From Haloarcula nitratireducens (GTDB lineage: Archaea > Halobacteriota > Halobacteria > Halobacteriales > Haloarculaceae), in NCBI RefSeq assembly GCF_019599505.1, contig NZ_RKLT01000021.1:1-51849 (forward strand): DNA of 51,849 nt. Reading direction: 5' to 3'. The number at the start of each line of letters is the position of its first letter. Within the stretch, counting starts at the first letter, position 1. The position numbers and the translations under genes are program-made. The notes below the pieces were generated by a model. The model saw only the letters and a program-made list of their open reading frames with translations, ran no database searches and was not told the DNA's origin. Below, one piece after another: positions 33,203 to 42,213 of the stretch.

Positions 33203-34686
33203 TGTGCAGTCGTGGAAACGATGGTGACGCCATCAGCGTACTCATGTGCGAAGCCAAGATCGATAATCGCTTCCTTGAATCTCTCGTAGTTGCGATTCGA
33301 TAGGGGATCACTTTCTACGGCACTAGCTCCAATCGAAATATCCCACTCAGTCAGGTGATCCCGATCGTCTTCCGTGCCGCCTACAATTATCCCATAGCGC
33401 TCTCGGAGACGCTGGCAGAGTTCCTGCAAGGCAACTTGTTCATTGGGTTCAATTACTGACAGGATAATTGCCTCAAGCACTTCTGGATCAGGTGCGAATC
33501 GACGTTCGTTGGCTCGGTTTCCTCGGGGTTTGAGGATGCCTGCACGCCAACCAAAGGTTTGGATGGTGTCCACAGGGGTGTACGTTTTGTATCGAGACTG
33601 GTGGATCGCATCTGTGACCGTATTAACTAGACGGTCGAAGACGTCATCCGCTGGATCCCCTTCGAAAAGGTACCGAAAGGTTTCGTAATCCTCGTCCCGT
33701 TTGGAGTCGCTTTTTCGGTTGAGGTCCAGCAACTTTCGATCTTTGATTTGCTTCATAATGCCGTCTTCATCGTACTCACTTTTGTCCCGGTAGCCGCGCG
33801 TGTCCAGTTCAGCTTCGACACCAAGTCGAGAGGCAGAATGTACTGCGGTTCCTACTGCATCATAACATTCGAGACTGGCATCAGCCACGGGACCATTCTC
33901 TTCTCCAGTATAGTTGAAGACCAAAGGTAGCCGAGTGTCACAAGCATTTTCTGCTGATCGAATCTCATTGTGGCGATTCCCCATATAACTGTAGAGAGCG
34001 AAACCCGCAAATTTGACTACGCGACGCAGGTCACGCGGATAGTTCGTTGCACCTCCTTTTGGCTGCTTCAGGTGTTTAGCAAGGGTTCCAAATCCAGTTG
34101 CGAGATCATGGGCAATCTTTTCTTCTTCAAGAGGATTATCAACATCTGGTCCATCCCAGGATTTGACGGTCGCGGAATCCATCTGTGCATCCTTGACTAA
34201 TGGTCGGAATAGAACCGAGATACTATCATGGTGGTCATTGAGCTGATCATTGAGTTTTCGCTGAAGATCTGCGTCGGCTTCGACCAATAAGTGGTAGAGG
34301 AATCGCCCTACGGTCACGCCTGCGGTCGGATTAATAACGAACCAATCACTAGAACAAGTTGGCGCTGACCCCCGCTGTGAAGCGTACAATGCATTGTCAT
34401 TTGCTAAGACCTTACGGAGGGTTTGCCGGATCTGATCGAGTCGTTCATCCCGTTTTCGGGGATCAATTTCGAATTTCTCCTTAATTTCTTCTGGGAGCTC
34501 TTCAGACGGCGTTTTCCCGGGTTTCTCAACGAATTTGAAAAGGGCTTCAGGCGAGTGTACGTGGCCCAGTGAATGGCTGAATATGACCTGCGCGACGTGC
34601 ACCGGCTTGAGTGAGCGGCTTGTAGCCTTGAACCCGAATGCCCACTCCGATGCGTCTCCGTTTACTTTGTTCAGTTCCATGCTCAT
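33199..34686 (-). CDS. Unknown protein in the dptG position
   Basis: This 495-aa protein lies between the DptF-like ATPase and the DptH-like motor and overlaps both by 4 nt (ATGA-type), so it is translated with them. I see no catalytic motif. A notable stretch is SSDWFVINPTAGVTVGRFLY (about 115-135), and helical regions follow. The C-terminus (ALQELCQRLRERYGIIVGGT) looks like a winged helix. By gene order it corresponds to DptG, an accessory subunit of DndFGH restriction complexes, or to the middle protein of a Pbe-type set. I cannot confirm this from sequence memory. Confidence 0.5.
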   Translation of the reverse strand: MSMELNKVNGDASEWAFGFKATSRSLKPVHVAQVIFSHSLGHVHSPEALFKFVEKPGKTPSEELPEEIKEKFEIDPRKRDERLDQIRQTLRKVLANDNALYASQRGSAPTCSSDWFVINPTAGVTVGRFLYHLLVEADADLQRKLNDQLNDHHDSISVLFRPLVKDAQMDSATVKSWDGPDVDNPLEEEKIAHDLATGFGTLAKHLKQPKGGATNYPRDLRRVVKFAGFALYSYMGNRHNEIRSAENACDTRLPLVFNYTGEENGPVADASLECYDAVGTAVHSASRLGVEAELDTRGYRDKSEYDEDGIMKQIKDRKLLDLNRKSDSKRDEDYETFRYLFEGDPADDVFDRLVNTVTDAIHQSRYKTYTPVDTIQTFGWRAGILKPRGNRANERRFAPDPEVLEAIILSVIEPNEQVALQELCQRLRERYGIIVGGTEDDRDHLTEWDISIGASAVESDPLSNRNYERFKEAIIDLGFAHEYADGVTIVSTTAQ

Positions 34687-36224
34687 TGTCGATAGATATC
34701 GTCGTTCACGTCGATCTCTTCGACTCGGCCAGTTTCCGTGTCTTTCACAGAGATTAAGCCAGCTTCCTCACTGTATGTCTCGTGATATTCAATTTCCTCC
34801 ATGAATTCCAGTATTTGTTGTTCTATATCGCGACTTCTGAGAGTATATGGAATGTCTGCATCAAGGGCTCCCAGAGCACTATACAGTGACCGGTTGACTT
34901 TGAGCCGGATCGAACTCTCGTTGTTTATATATTCTAGCGCGAAGTGGTCATTGGTGTATCCTATGGCATCAGCTAACTCAGGATGGAGCTTCGGTTCCCG
35001 GATTTCAAAGTCTGACTTTGGAACAGTCGTCCGAGATACTAGCGCCAAAGAACTCTTCGAACGGTAACTATGCGAGAGCCATAATTGAAGCTCTGACCGT
35101 TTTGAACTATTTGGACGAAAGTACCCATTCAGCATCTTGATGAGTTGTTCCTTGGTCCCCTCTATGGACATCCCGTTCCGGTGATGGAGAAAATCATACT
35201 CCATATTTTGGAATAGGTTCCGGCTCTCATATCCAATATCCATTTGCTGGTCCTCAAAGAGGAACTGGCGCTTTTTCTCCGTAAATAGTGGTTCAACAAC
35301 CTCAGTTGCATCATCGCGATCTGAGAAGTCTGCGTCGCGTTCGGCAGCTGCCCAGAGCCGGCTGTCGACAAAGGGATGTACTAAATCAGGAGAAGTAAAC
35401 CGTTTTCGCGCTAGATCGAATACTGCTCCAGAGCCCTCGAACGCGAGATTATAATACTTCAACTCCTCACCAAAGTCAGTTTGACATTCTTTCAGGCCCG
35501 CTGTAAGAGTATAGCACAGGAAGTTTAGAAGATCACGGACCGTTGTGTGAACATCATAGTTGCCTAACTCCGTAAGGAAGTCCTCTAGATTCTCTCGGAT
35601 TCGGTCGTTTTGTAACTTTTCTGCATTATATTGGATGTGGCACTGGCCAGAGTGGTTGTGCCCCTCCAACGCAAACTCGTTGACGAATGTCCGGACCGCC
35701 TGTGTAACTAAGCTATGAGTCAGGACATCACGATTGTTGAGATCAACGACGACGAGGTCGGAGAAGTCGATATCATCTACCTCTGAGTCGCTGTAGACGG
35801 TTTGGTTCTCCAATTGGCGACGAACAGTTTGGAGAAAGTCGTACTCCTTACCGTGTGAGGTTGCCATCTCGTAGAGCGGCCCATCGTTAATCGCAAGTAC
35901 CCCTGGAGTTCCCGCGTTGTAAGCCTCACTCCACTCCTCAAGAAGTTCAGAATAATCGGCGTACTCTGATGCATCGAGAAGATAATAGTAGTCTTCATCC
36001 GGGTATTGATCCTGCCGCATCAGAATATGTTGCGTTTTTCCGTCACCAGGATTTCCAGTTAATACAACTTGCTTACCTTCATCTAATGCATCTTCAAGGA
36101 AATTGTCGAGATCGGTTTGAATATGGATTTGGCGTCTTTGATGTGGCGTAAGACTTTCAGCGAAGCCTCCTCGCGCTAATTCGGCGAGGAATTCCTTACC
36201 TGATTGCGTTCGTTCGGAGGCCAT
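34683..36224 (-). CDS. dptF: DptF-like P-loop ATPase
   Basis: The 513-aa product has Walker A GNPGDGKT (57-64), followed by YYLLDASEYADYSELLEEW and GTPGVLAINDGPLYEMA, a pattern I know from DptF proteins (GDGKS, then a DA stretch, then VGINIG). LVVVDLNNRD (157-166) may be the Walker B/sensor strand. The rest is helical, with no nuclease motif visible. DptF is a subunit of the DndFGH complex that attacks unmodified DNA when phosphorothioate marks are absent. It follows the 749-aa gene by 69 nt and is 4-nt coupled to the next gene. DptF is the best match; a general defence AAA-like ATPase is the alternative. Confidence 0.6.
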   Translation of the reverse strand: MASERTQSGKEFLAELARGGFAESLTPHQRRQIHIQTDLDNFLEDALDEGKQVVLTGNPGDGKTQHILMRQDQYPDEDYYYLLDASEYADYSELLEEWSEAYNAGTPGVLAINDGPLYEMATSHGKEYDFLQTVRRQLENQTVYSDSEVDDIDFSDLVVVDLNNRDVLTHSLVTQAVRTFVNEFALEGHNHSGQCHIQYNAEKLQNDRIRENLEDFLTELGNYDVHTTVRDLLNFLCYTLTAGLKECQTDFGEELKYYNLAFEGSGAVFDLARKRFTSPDLVHPFVDSRLWAAAERDADFSDRDDATEVVEPLFTEKKRQFLFEDQQMDIGYESRNLFQNMEYDFLHHRNGMSIEGTKEQLIKMLNGYFRPNSSKRSELQLWLSHSYRSKSSLALVSRTTVPKSDFEIREPKLHPELADAIGYTNDHFALEYINNESSIRLKVNRSLYSALGALDADIPYTLRSRDIEQQILEFMEEIEYHETYSEEAGLISVKDTETGRVEEIDVNDDIYRQ

Positions 36225-36293
36225 GTGTTTCGTGATGTTTATGTCCCGCTTTTGCGCGAATATATTACTGCCGGTTACGGAATCGACAATTCT

Positions 36294-38543
36294 TCAGAAG
36301 TCGGTGAGAGAATGGTTTTGGAAATCGACCTCGTGTCCTAATCGAAGGTCCTCATCCTTCTCGAATCCTCGAATGTCCTCTAGCACCCACTCTTTTTGGA
36401 CGCGCTTGCTTACCCAGCGTTGCTTCCAATGATCATAGATCTCTTGTTGTTCGGCCTCAGGATCTTCAAACGGCCAGAAATAATTGGGCTCATCACGGAG
36501 TCCAAAGAGAAACTCTCGGAAGTCAGATGCTAATGGTACAGCATAAATCACTCGTGGCGACTCGTGTTTTAGAAGTTCGCCATCAAGCTTCAGATTCTCT
36601 AATCCTCGCCGAATTTTCCGCATCTTCGGCGCAATTCCTTCTCCAAACCGTCCTTTCACCGCTTTCCGATTCTCTAGCATCTCTGTTACTTGGGCAAGTC
36701 GCTTCCGAGCACTAGGGCCAAATTGGACCGACCCATACCCACTTGTTTTCCCAATCTCTTCGTACTCAATTTTGCCACCAGGAGTTGGCACTCGAACACG
36801 GTCATACTGCGCGCTCCCAACTTGAAAGAGCCCCGTTGTATCCAGAAATACGAGTTCATTATTCTTGATTATGGGTTCGCCTTTCATCGAACTCGCGATT
36901 TTTGACTTGTAGCCCTCATACTTTTCCCGGTAGTGATTGATGACTTTTGGACCAGTCAACGCCATTGCTACTAGCTTGCCACCCAAGATATGATTGTACG
37001 GCGGAATCGCACCACATACTTGAATGTTCATCATTCCTGCGCCGACTCGCCGTTTCTTTATCTCCTTGAGTGCCGTCCTAAGCGCTCGCTCTCCTCGGTC
37101 GGATTCTAGGGATGTCTCGATGAATTTCTGATCGTCCTCGATGTCGTTTTCCAAAAAGTATTCTCGATCTCGGAGAAGTTTTTGGAGGTTATGTGCTCGC
37201 TTCTTGACAAAGAGTGCGGTTTCACTCTTCTCTTCCCAACTGTCAAGCGACTCAGGGTCTTTGTCTTTAATGTTGATGTCTTCTAATTGCCCAGGCGTGA
37301 GACCGAATTCTGAAGGATCGAAGACATTCTCGTGATTCTCTGGATTGTCAACCTCCGATACTAGCGGTGGCTTCTCCTTGAATACGTACGTTCCTAGACC
37401 CTCTAATTGCTTTAGACGTTTGAACGCCGTATCGCTCGCGATCTGGAAGTCCTCTTCAGAGAGATCCTCGAACCAGCCAATAAAGTCGTCATACCGAACC
37501 TGATTAATACTCTCATCGATAGCGGTCTCAACTGCAGATCGAAGCATCGAGCAGTATTCATCGATGCGTTCTTGCCACTCACTCTTGGTCTCAAGATAGT
37601 CCGTAATTTCCCGCGTTCGGGTCTGTTTTTCAGGAGTCCGTTCCTCTTTAGGAAGCTGTTCCTCGATCTCTAGTGTCCGCTGTTTACGCTTGAGTTCTTC
37701 CTGCACTGCATCAATTCGCCACCCAATATGTTTATCTCGTGCCCGAAGATTCATCATCGAACTCGCCAGTGAAGCGATGCCAATGATGGGATGGTGATCA
37801 CGAGCTGCATCACGGATGAGGAAATTAATGTTCCGGCCGGGAACCTGATTGTACGGGGTTAGCCAGGTGTACCGGAAGTATCGCCAGATATCATGGAGAT
37901 CGAGGCCAGTATGCTCGTCTTCAATGCCTCTTTCGGCATGTTGAACATAGGGACGAATTGTGGTATCGAGTTCATCAATGATCTCCTCTCGCTCCAATTC
38001 ACTGAGGGGAGCAAGGTCCTGATAGAGTGCTTCGCCGTCAGCAATCAAGTCTGTTACGTCAACTTGTTCACCGTTCTGGCGGTCCGGCGTTTCCATCTCC
38101 CGGATGAACCGACGCACTGACTCGTCATCGAATTGGGTCCGTCGTTCCTTCTGAAGAATCTCGCGCTCATGTTCTTTGTAGGCTTGTGGATCATCTGAAA
38201 AGCGACCTGGATCTGGTGAATGAAGCCGTACTGGTGGGAACCCGTCGATCTCGTTTGGGTTTTTTTCGACGTGATATCCAATTTCAACGAGGTCGTGTAG
38301 TGCTTCGAGAACAGCTAGGTACTTAATACGTTCATTGTACGTCTCCATCCGCTCTTGATCATATTTCGGCGGATTTTCGGGAATATTATCCTCAATATCA
38401 TTAATTTTAGCTGATATTACTGTCTCTGTATCATTTGGCGATTGACAAATACGATCACAGAGTCGGTCGAGATCTTTGAGATACTCCTCAGTCAAGTCGG
38501 GTTGAAGGAGGTGTACCGAGGATTCATCATATACTTGAGCCAT
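36294..38543 (-). CDS. DUF4338/DruA-like protein heading the leftward operon
   Basis: In this 749-aa protein a middle segment (about 245-276) reads RDAARDHHPIIGIASLASSM then NLRARDKHIGW. A later one (about 510-600) reads CGAIPPYNHILGGKLVAMAL, SSMKGEP, VGSAQYDR and GYGSVQF. These features fit the DUF4338 (DruA) family, seen in Druantia defence and, as I recall, next to some dnd restriction genes. Residues 275-340 are charged and probably coiled. The biochemical role of DUF4338 is not known to me. The gene opens the operon with the DptF/G/H-like set. I assign it to that module, not to the divergent helicase operon, by strand. Confidence 0.55.
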   Translation of the reverse strand: MAQVYDESSVHLLQPDLTEEYLKDLDRLCDRICQSPNDTETVISAKINDIEDNIPENPPKYDQERMETYNERIKYLAVLEALHDLVEIGYHVEKNPNEIDGFPPVRLHSPDPGRFSDDPQAYKEHEREILQKERRTQFDDESVRRFIREMETPDRQNGEQVDVTDLIADGEALYQDLAPLSELEREEIIDELDTTIRPYVQHAERGIEDEHTGLDLHDIWRYFRYTWLTPYNQVPGRNINFLIRDAARDHHPIIGIASLASSMMNLRARDKHIGWRIDAVQEELKRKQRTLEIEEQLPKEERTPEKQTRTREITDYLETKSEWQERIDEYCSMLRSAVETAIDESINQVRYDDFIGWFEDLSEEDFQIASDTAFKRLKQLEGLGTYVFKEKPPLVSEVDNPENHENVFDPSEFGLTPGQLEDINIKDKDPESLDSWEEKSETALFVKKRAHNLQKLLRDREYFLENDIEDDQKFIETSLESDRGERALRTALKEIKKRRVGAGMMNIQVCGAIPPYNHILGGKLVAMALTGPKVINHYREKYEGYKSKIASSMKGEPIIKNNELVFLDTTGLFQVGSAQYDRVRVPTPGGKIEYEEIGKTSGYGSVQFGPSARKRLAQVTEMLENRKAVKGRFGEGIAPKMRKIRRGLENLKLDGELLKHESPRVIYAVPLASDFREFLFGLRDEPNYFWPFEDPEAEQQEIYDHWKQRWVSKRVQKEWVLEDIRGFEKDEDLRLGHEVDFQNHSLTDF

Positions 38544-38891
38544 GCTAAATGAGGTCGCTTGGGTATTGCAGTCTGAGTGAGCTCAGGTGCATAAGACTAC
38601 CGTTCGAAGAACCGAGTTAGACGTCTCCAATTTTGCGTCTCATTGCCATATTCTACTAAGTACTTACTTTCCACCCTCCAGTTCAATTTGCTGAATCTCC
38701 TGAATCCTACTATCTAAGATACCGTATCAGCTATTCCGGCAGTATTTCGGCTATCAATTAGACTGCCTACCTGATATTCAAATACTATAATCTAGAAGGA
38801 AAGTTTATATTCTCATACTTATCATGAGTCAGGTAGTGTCATATCAAGGCAAACTAATTGAGTCCATTTCAAGGAGATGGGGTGATTAATT
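38544..38891. promoter_or_regulatory. Divergent control region of the two defence operons
   Basis: About 350 nt of AT-rich DNA separates the leftward DUF4338-led operon from the rightward helicase operon. A TATA-like GTTTATATTCT at 38803-38813 could start the rightward transcript near 38835. GGTGAT at 38881-38886 sits 5 nt before the ATG at 38892 as a ribosome-binding site, and AAGGAG at 38871 is an alternative. I found no clear operator. No regulator is encoded within either operon. Confidence 0.5.
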
Positions 38892-40391
38892 ATGGGCGAA
38901 AATTCGATTCCGACAGCGCTTGATCCACATGGGAACGAGGTGCCGATATCTGAAGCACAGCGCCGAAAACTTGATTATTACATCTGTCCAAGATGTGGCG
39001 AATTCCTGACCCCTCGAATTGGGTCTCAGCGGCAATACTTTGCTCACAAGATAGGTGTGCTTGATGATACTGACTGCGAGTTATCGAGCCGTGGGGGTGT
39101 CCAAGAGATGGTCGATGAACTTCGGGAATCCGATATTGAGTCGACCGAACGAGAGCGCACTATCCGCCTTCATATAGGGGAACACCACGATGGACAAATC
39201 GATTGTTTCGGAATTATTCCCTCTCTAGAGTGGGATCAATTGCCGATGAACGTCGACGTGAATAACCTCTTAGATCAGGTCACTATTTCGGCAAGCGGAG
39301 TTGAGAGGCCACCTGTTGCCACGAATTTTCACCCGACAGAGTCCGAGGTTCGGTTCCAGATCGATCCACAAGCCGACAAGTTCGAGATCCAGATTAAGGG
39401 ACCAGACGAACTAGATGCCATTACTGGTGACTGGACAGCAGACGGGTTGGCTTCTGGTGACATTTTTGTTGGGGATCAGAGTCGGGCTAGGCGGCATCGT
39501 TCACAACGCCAAGTGAAGGAAGGTGAGTGGGTCTACCTTATCACCAGCCCGTTACCTCGACACCTACCTGATGTCGTGACAACACACTCCCTTGGTGAAG
39601 TGACCGTACTAGCGTTTCCTGCCAGAGAAGCGACTGAAGATTTACTCGAGGACTACGGCGACGGGCTTACCACGGACAACTATGGCTTCGATGCAGACGT
39701 GATTCTTCCTGCACACGCGCATCCAACCGTGGAGGCACCAATCTATGGCTGGACTGAAGAGACCGTTTTAGTTGGAGTGACACCAGATGATGAGATTGAT
39801 CCAGTATTCGAGGTTGTTACAATCCCGAAACGGGCCGGCAGCGTAATTGATCTCGATCCGACGGGCCCAGGGAATCCTCGGTATTATCGAACTAAAGTAC
39901 CGGAACATGGCTCGCGGCGTATCAGTATCCATCAGCGAAATTCCAGCCGTCATCGTATGGTGCATCTCCACGCAGTGGCGACCGCTGACAAGATGCCTTC
40001 ACTGGATACAGAAACCAATGAATGTGGCATCAATATCGAGGATGGTGCTGATACATACGAGTTACGACCCCTAGGTGAAGACCAAACTCATCAGTTCGGC
40101 GCCGAGTATAATCCACATTTGTTCCCAATGGAGTTTGCCTATGTTGGTCCGGAAGGATTAGAACTAGAATTGAACGCGGAGTTCGTCGCTGAGGCTCCAT
40201 TTGGTCCGACGATTACCGAGTTTACTACTGATCCCGAGTCGGTTCCTGAGGACATTGTCCATTGGGTAATGAATGGATGCTCATCTGTGCAAATCGAATT
40301 TGATGGCATTGGGTCGGTCACACTGGAGTTCGCTCAACCGGCGTTGGCGACGACGCTTGACGATGGTGAGGTTTCGACTGAATCCGTATGA
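38892..40391 (+). CDS. Zn-knuckle protein, first gene of the helicase operon
   Basis: The 499-aa product begins with a putative zinc site, C32-x2-C35 (YYICPRCGEF), H52 (YFAH) and C62. Such CxxC..FAH..C knuckles occur at the N-terminus of some DNA-processing proteins, CoiA-like proteins among them. The rest is acidic and beta-rich, without a motif I can place (HIGEHHDGQIDCFGIIPSLE near 95-115). The gene has a good ribosome-binding site and ends with a 4-nt overlap (ATGA) with the next gene. It may recognise target DNA or act as a scaffold. Function unknown. Confidence 0.6.
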   Translation: MGENSIPTALDPHGNEVPISEAQRRKLDYYICPRCGEFLTPRIGSQRQYFAHKIGVLDDTDCELSSRGGVQEMVDELRESDIESTERERTIRLHIGEHHDGQIDCFGIIPSLEWDQLPMNVDVNNLLDQVTISASGVERPPVATNFHPTESEVRFQIDPQADKFEIQIKGPDELDAITGDWTADGLASGDIFVGDQSRARRHRSQRQVKEGEWVYLITSPLPRHLPDVVTTHSLGEVTVLAFPAREATEDLLEDYGDGLTTDNYGFDADVILPAHAHPTVEAPIYGWTEETVLVGVTPDDEIDPVFEVVTIPKRAGSVIDLDPTGPGNPRYYRTKVPEHGSRRISIHQRNSSRHRMVHLHAVATADKMPSLDTETNECGINIEDGADTYELRPLGEDQTHQFGAEYNPHLFPMEFAYVGPEGLELELNAEFVAEAPFGPTITEFTTDPESVPEDIVHWVMNGCSSVQIEFDGIGSVTLEFAQPALATTLDDGEVSTESV

Positions 40392-42211
40392 TGACAAGGG
40401 AATTAGAATCCGATGACGAGTTTGTAGCGACCATCGACTACGTGACTAAGAATAGTATTGGGTCCGTCAACTATCATGGAAACCAGATCAGTATCGGTCC
40501 GGTGAACTGTGAGAAGGGGAGAGAAGTCCAAGTGAGATACCTCGGCCGACATGAATCACTTGGCCGGGACGTAGGGTTCGCGCTTTGTCTAGATGAAGAT
40601 ATCCTTGGACCAGAATACGACAAATGGGTACGGAAGGTGATGGATGCACTACTACCTGATCGCCCCCCTGAAGTTGGTGAAGTTACGTATGCTGAAATCA
40701 AGGAAATACAAGAGCGCAATCTTGGCGTAGCCATACTTGGTGGCGAGCGAATTCAACTCGGGCCAGTATACGCACAGGAAGGTGATCTGGTTAGGATTGT
40801 TGGCGTGACTAATACCTGTGCAGAAGTGCGTGACAATAAGGCACGGGGCGAAAACTACGCTACTAGGTTCAAAATTCTCTCGAAACAAACAACTGAGCTT
40901 CCGGTTGATATCGGTGATGAAATCACGACAGTAATCGCTGAAGGAGATGAAAACGCTCTTATCGGGTATGTTGGCGATGCGCCTATCAAATTCCCTGGAC
41001 ACGGTGCTGAAATTGGACAGAAAATTGATGGGCGCGTCACCGGTTTCGAAGGTGATCGATTAGTTGGCGAGATTACGGAAACGTACGATGAAGTCGGCCG
41101 AATTGATGAATCAACCCACTGGGCTCGGATGCAGTGGTTACAGAATGCCGGGTTTGACGAGGAGCCATTTCGCGAGTTCGCGGTCGAATTCATTGGTGGT
41201 GATCCACAAAATCTGCCAGCTTCGGATGAGCGGCTGCGGGATGCGCTTGTTGCGGAGGGAATCAGGCTCGGTATCGCGGATAAATTGCGTGGTGCGGACA
41301 GCGAGACCGCTCGAACGCATATCTCCGGGCTTCGACATTGGGTTGTTCACAAATTGGCAGCCGTCCTAGATGATCCATCAGCAGAAGAGGGAACAGACTG
41401 GTTCCGAGATATTCTTTGGGACCGAAAAGGACCAACCTTGACATTTCTTGGAGATGTCTTGCGACTCGCCGAGGGTTACTATGCACCAGCTCCCACTCGA
41501 GCGATCATGACTAGCGAAAGCGAGGCAGTACTTATCTCTGGCAAACCTAGTCGGGTGTTTCTCGATGCGGGCCTCTCACTAGAATTCCGAGGTATTGCAC
41601 GGGTAATAACCAATACTAGCCGAGATGAATTGAAAGACCACGATATCCCGGTACAATCGAGAGAGGAGTATGTTGGAATTAATGGGTTGGAGTTGTTCAC
41701 TGAAGAGGCCCTGGTTGAGTTCGTTGCTAAACAGCCTCGGGAAAACTGGGGACAAGACACAGATTGGGAGGCATATACCGGTCGCTACGGATTCCAGCAT
41801 GAGGAAAACCCACTTGAAGTCCAGCAAGACAACGGAACGAAACTCAGCTTCTGGCGGGTGCCTGTCGAATACGGTACAGATACTTATCAACTGAAAGTAA
41901 TGCCTGAGGAGAGTGACAGTGCCGCTATGATTAGTGTGCCCTCTCGCTACCGGAAACACGTCTGTTTGCTGCTTGATTCACTGGGCGGCCGTCAGCAACA
42001 CGTAGACTTGCAAACGGGCACCCAAGAAAACGTCATCGTCAACTGCGACTTTGCCCCGCCCCGACCGCAGATGCGATGGTTGTATGCAGTCGGTGCCGAG
42101 TGGCTAGAAACCTCATCCCAGATGCTTCAATGGCGGATCAGAGCTGAGAGTGCAGAATCGGTCAAAAACATATTCGCGCAACTTCCGGTGTCAATCACTA
42201 ATAATACATAA
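40388..42211 (+). CDS. Protein with three TRAM-like OB-fold repeats
   Basis: The first 230 residues of this 607-aa protein contain three repeats that resemble TRAM/OB nucleic-acid-binding domains. They are about 10-53 (EFVATIDYV...ISIGPVNCEKGREVQVRYLG), about 97-140 (RIQLGPVYAQEGDLVRIVG) and about 175-235 (IKFPGHGAEIGQKIDGRVTG). TRAM domains bind RNA or DNA and are abundant in haloarchaea, so this is a likely nucleic-acid-binding subunit. The C-terminal 360 residues have no motif I know, but include FWRVPVEYGTDTYQLKVMP. It is coupled by 4 nt to the upstream gene and by a 2-nt gap to the helicase gene. Confidence 0.65.
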   Translation: MMTRELESDDEFVATIDYVTKNSIGSVNYHGNQISIGPVNCEKGREVQVRYLGRHESLGRDVGFALCLDEDILGPEYDKWVRKVMDALLPDRPPEVGEVTYAEIKEIQERNLGVAILGGERIQLGPVYAQEGDLVRIVGVTNTCAEVRDNKARGENYATRFKILSKQTTELPVDIGDEITTVIAEGDENALIGYVGDAPIKFPGHGAEIGQKIDGRVTGFEGDRLVGEITETYDEVGRIDESTHWARMQWLQNAGFDEEPFREFAVEFIGGDPQNLPASDERLRDALVAEGIRLGIADKLRGADSETARTHISGLRHWVVHKLAAVLDDPSAEEGTDWFRDILWDRKGPTLTFLGDVLRLAEGYYAPAPTRAIMTSESEAVLISGKPSRVFLDAGLSLEFRGIARVITNTSRDELKDHDIPVQSREEYVGINGLELFTEEALVEFVAKQPRENWGQDTDWEAYTGRYGFQHEENPLEVQQDNGTKLSFWRVPVEYGTDTYQLKVMPEESDSAAMISVPSRYRKHVCLLLDSLGGRQQHVDLQTGTQENVIVNCDFAPPRPQMRWLYAVGAEWLETSSQMLQWRIRAESAESVKNIFAQLPVSITNNT

Positions 42212-42213
42212 CA

